Source of the DNA: an uncultured Bacteroidales bacterium
GTDB taxonomy: Bacteria > Bacteroidota > Bacteroidia > Bacteroidales > P3
Length of the DNA: 42,311 nt
NCBI GenBank assembly: GCA_947165255.1
Contig: CAMUZR010000023.1
Location: 1-42,311, forward strand
Reading direction: 5' to 3'
This document shows positions 39,874 through 42,311 of this stretch, in pieces; within the stretch, counting starts at the first letter, position 1; each line of letters starts with the position of its first letter. Made by a program: the position numbers and the translations under genes. Below the pieces are notes generated by a model that worked only from the letters and a program-made list of their open reading frames with translations, made no database searches and had not been told where the DNA came from.

Positions 39874-39930
39874 CATAATATCATCCATCCCTGCCGGCCG
39901 CCCGCAAGGCCGCCGCAGTCTGGGGCAGTA

Positions 39931-40803
39931 TCACCTGAAGATGAGGGTGAACTCGGTACTCTGGGCGGTGCTGTGGTCAAGGTCCAGGGTACCGCCATGC
40001 GCCTGCATAATCTGCCGCGAGAGGCTCAGCCCTATCCCGCTGCCCCCGCCCTTGGTGGTATAGAAGGGAATGAAAATCTGCTCCCGGCATTCGGGCGGTA
40101 TGGCGGAGCCGTCGTTGCGCACCCTTATGAGCGTCTGGCTGTCGTCGTCCAGCTCGGCCGTGACGCTTATGTGTCCCGCCCCCGCCTGCAGGGCGTTGCG
40201 GATAAGGTTCACCAGCACCCGGCACAGCTGCCCCTCGTCGGCATAAATAAGCGTGTCGGGGGTGAGCTCGCCGAAAGTGCAGACGGCCCCGTATTCGTCC
40301 ACCATCTGGCGCGTCAGTTCCATCACCCGCCCCATCAGGTCGCGCACCAGCAGGGGCTTCTTTATGGGTCGGGCCACTCCGGTCAGCTCGCGGTAGTTCT
40401 GCACAAACTCTATCAGCTCGCGACTGCTGGCCCCGATCGTCTCAAGGCCCGATGCAATCTCCTCGCGGTGCCCCTCGGCGGGGTCATGAATATAGCGCGT
40501 GAGCGTCTCGCTGAGCGATGCAATGGGGCTCACCGTGTTCATAATCTCGTGGGTGAGCACACGGATGAGCTTGTCCCACGACTCCGTCTCGTTCTGCTGC
40601 CTCCGCCGGTCCACAATCCACTTGATTCGGTTAAGGGTGCGGTTGAAGCGGCTGCCCTCGTTAAAACGGAAGTTGTACTCCCCGTCCTCGAGGGCATCCA
40701 GCATATACTCCACCTTGCGGCGGTCGCTTTCGCGCACTATCAGGGCCGTTGCTACCGCCACCGTGGCGGCAAGAGCTATGGCCGATGCAATGAGTAGGAA
40801 CAT
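39931..40803 (-). CDS. Sensor histidine kinase, NtrY-like, short form
   Basis: A 290-residue kinase with one N-terminal membrane helix (about residues 2-23). A short linker with DALEDGEYNFRFNEGSRFNRTLNRIKWIVDRRR stands in place of the long sensor seen in full NtrY-like kinases. The H-box is LTHEIMNTVSPI with the phosphorylated H85. The ATPase part has the N-box NLIRNALQAG, RVRNDGSAIPP, FIPFYTTKGGGSGIGLSLSRQIMQAHGG. It is 26 bases after its partner response regulator on the same strand. With no extracellular domain its signal is probably inside the membrane or cytoplasm. It should phosphorylate D56 of the regulator. Confidence 0.93.
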   Translation of the reverse strand: MFLLIASAIALAATVAVATALIVRESDRRKVEYMLDALEDGEYNFRFNEGSRFNRTLNRIKWIVDRRRQQNETESWDKLIRVLTHEIMNTVSPIASLSETLTRYIHDPAEGHREEIASGLETIGASSRELIEFVQNYRELTGVARPIKKPLLVRDLMGRVMELTRQMVDEYGAVCTFGELTPDTLIYADEGQLCRVLVNLIRNALQAGAGHISVTAELDDDSQTLIRVRNDGSAIPPECREQIFIPFYTTKGGGSGIGLSLSRQIMQAHGGTLDLDHSTAQSTEFTLIFR

Positions 40804-40829
40804 TTAGTAAATATGTGGTTATGAATCAA

Positions 40830-42179
40830 CTATATCCCGTATTTCTTCAACCTCGCATAGAGCGTTGGGCGGCTGATGCCCAGCTCCTTAGCCACTAAGG
40901 AGAGGTTGCCTCCGTGGCGGGCAAGGGCGGAGCGGATAGTCTGCTCCTCGGCGGCCTCCAGCGGGGTGGCGGGCAGGTCGTTCCCCACGGCGGACAGCTC
41001 CAGGTCGTCGGGCTGCAAGAGGGAACCCTCGCTCATGATGACGGCGCGCTCCACCACATTCTGCAGTTCGCGCACATTGCCGCTCCAGCGGTGGTTCCGC
41101 AGCCGCTCCACCGCCGCGGCCGACAGTCCCTTTGCCTGCCTGTGGTAGCGAGAGGCAAAAGTGCTGACAAACTGCTCCGCCAGCGGCCCTATGTCCTCCG
41201 TGCGCTCGCGCAGAGGGGGCAGGTGCAGGTGGAACACATTGATGCGGAAATAGAGGTCCTGACGGAAAGTGCCTTGGCGCACCATGGCTTCAAGGTCGCG
41301 GTTGGTGGCGCAGATGAGGCGTATGTCCACCGGCACGGCTTTCTCGCTGCCCACGCGCACCACCCTGCGTTCCTGCAGCGCGCGCAGCAACTTGGCTTGA
41401 AGGTGCAGCGGCAGGTTGCCTATCTCGTCCAGGAAGAGGGTACCCCCGTCGGCCAGTTCGAATTTGCCCCGGTGGTCGCTGTGGGCGTCGGTGAAGGCTC
41501 CTTTCACGTGGCCGAAAAGCTCGCTCTCGAAAAGGCTCTCGGGGATGGCGCCGGCATCGACGCACACCAGCCGCTGGCCGCTGCGCAGGCTGCGGGCATG
41601 GATTTCGTGCGCCAGCACGTCCTTGCCCGTGCCGTTCTCGCCGGTGATGAGCACGTTGGCGTCGGTGGGAGCCGCCTTCTCCACCAGCAGCCGCAGCTGT
41701 GCCAGCCCCCGGCTGCTGCCCCAGAAGAAAGGCTCGCGGGCTTCGGACACCGCGGCGGCCTCCCCCTTGCCCCCGTCGGTCGCGGCCGAAAGCCTCTTGC
41801 GGCAGGCCGCTGCCAGCGTGTCCAGCAGTTTGGCGTTGTCCCAGGGCTTTACTATGAAGTCGAAGGCGCCGCGTTTCATGCCCTCCACCGCCAGGCCAAT
41901 GTCGGCGTAGGCGGTGAAAAGCACCACCTCGGTGCCCGGCCATCGCCGACGGATTTCGTCGGTCCAGAAAAGGCCCTCGTTGCCGCTGCTGGTGTCGCGG
42001 TGGAAGTTCATGTCCAGCAGCACCGCGTCGGGGCCGAGACGCTCCATGGCGGCGGGCAGCGTGACGGGCGAGGGAATGAACTCCACCTGTGCAAAATGGG
42101 GCGGTAGCAGCAGCTGCAGCGCCTTGCGAATGCCCAGGTTGTCGTCCACAACCAGTATCTTGCCTTGTCTCTTAGTCAT
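40830..42179 (-). CDS. NtrC-family sigma-54-dependent response regulator
   Basis: A 449-residue activator. The receiver domain (about residues 7-125) has acidic pocket VDD and acceptor D56 in AVLLDMNF. The AAA+ domain (about 155-390) has Walker A GENGTGKD, the sigma-54 loop GAFTDA in place of the usual GAFTGA, Walker [11 protein letters not shown], and the arginine-finger region [20 protein letters not shown]. The C-terminal Fis-type helix-turn-helix is [28 protein letters not shown]. It heads a two-gene operon with the histidine kinase. A 21-base palindrome lies in its leader, suggesting autoregulation. The D variant in GAFTDA occurs in some Bacteroidota regulators but could alter sigma-54 contact. 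Confidence 0.96.
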   Translation of the reverse strand: MTKRQGKILVVDDNLGIRKALQLLLPPHFAQVEFIPSPVTLPAAMERLGPDAVLLDMNFHRDTSSGNEGLFWTDEIRRRWPGTEVVLFTAYADIGLAVEGMKRGAFDFIVKPWDNAKLLDTLAAACRKRLSAATDGGKGEAAAVSEAREPFFWGSSRGLAQLRLLVEKAAPTDANVLITGENGTGKDVLAHEIHARSLRSGQRLVCVDAGAIPESLFESELFGHVKGAFTDAHSDHRGKFELADGGTLFLDEIGNLPLHLQAKLLRALQERRVVRVGSEKAVPVDIRLICATNRDLEAMVRQGTFRQDLYFRINVFHLHLPPLRERTEDIGPLAEQFVSTFASRYHRQAKGLSAAAVERLRNHRWSGNVRELQNVVERAVIMSEGSLLQPDDLELSAVGNDLPATPLEAAEEQTIRSALARHGGNLSLVAKELGISRPTLYARLKKYGI

Positions 42180-42244
42180 ATAGAATGGCGTGTCTAACTT
42201 TTTAACTATTAACGTTGCAAAGGCCTTTTTATTGTCCGGAACCG

Positions 42245-42265
42245 TCTATAGGACAATCCTATAGA
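42245..42265. promoter_or_regulatory. 21-base palindrome in the response-regulator leader
   Basis: TCTATAGGA-CAA-TCCTATAGA has perfect 9-bp arms. It lies between the promoter-like box at 42294-42301 and the start codon, a fit place for autorepression or for a bound activator. Confidence 0.55.
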
Positions 42266-42293
42266 TTCAACCTCGAAGTGCAACGCTGTTGTG

Positions 42294-42301
42294 CAAAGAT
42301 A
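42294..42301 (-). promoter_or_regulatory. -7 box of the two-component operon
   Basis: On the minus strand TATCTTTG matches TAnnTTTG. The -33 box would lie beyond the window edge. Confidence 0.5.
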
Positions 42302-42311
42302 GCAAGAATTT

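Noticed and set aside
38701..40797. 698-codon plus-strand frame
   Set aside because: It runs out of frame across creD, its terminator and the antisense of the histidine kinase. The translation is proline- and arginine-rich.

Overview
The window looks like a piece of a Bacteroidota chromosome, most likely Bacteroidales and probably gut- or host-associated. Many intergenic regions carry the Bacteroidota promoter pattern (a TTTG-like -33 box, about 19 bases, then TAnnTTTG). The gene content also fits: glycosidase lipoproteins, DUF4298, DUF5692-like and KilA-N/ORF6N proteins, and an LptB/KdsD pair. Most core genes are GC-rich in third codon positions, which gives long false ORFs on their opposite strands. 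No rRNA, tRNA or CRISPR array was seen.

Layout. Positions 1-3373 hold most of a pyruvate:ferredoxin oxidoreductase gene whose 3' end lies outside the window. Positions 3437-9982 form an AT-rich accessory island read leftward. It contains a type II restriction-modification pair whose methylase resembles the ATGCAT-specific YhdJ type, a membrane protein, a KilA-N protein, an ORF6N protein, two unknown proteins, and a graveyard of ORF6N, KilA-N and DUF1294 fragments. This island is dense in palindromes and small hairpin repeats, several lying in frame inside the ORF6N and KilA-N genes. It is the most unusual part of the window.

Positions 10201-20977 hold a GH78 rhamnosidase lipoprotein, YbaK, a DUF5692-like membrane protein, an IS4 transposase remnant, a divergent AraC/CrtC-like pair, and an ECF sigma operon (sigma, two membrane proteins, a lipoprotein). 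They end with a broken second copy of the DUF5692-like gene. Positions 21042-22142 hold a membrane-protein/winged-helix pair in which an exact 171-bp tandem duplication has made a new in-frame chimeric ORF.

Positions 22420-30928 are leftward metabolic and surface genes: DUF1905, DUF1294, C69 dipeptidase, metallophosphoesterase, EamA transporter, GH29 fucosidase, a FlK-like thioesterase with a broken neighbour, and GDPD. Two pairs of a ~120-bp AT-rich repeat sit directly upstream of leftward genes and carry a promoter-like box. Positions 30952-35005 hold recQ divergent from kdsD-lptB (LPS Kdo synthesis and LPS export). Positions 35176-42179 hold DUF4298, a MATE exporter, a second membrane-protein/winged-helix pair followed by creD with a shared promoter-operator repeat, and an NtrC/NtrY-like two-component system.

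All calls come from reading the sequence and from recalled family features. No database search was possible.
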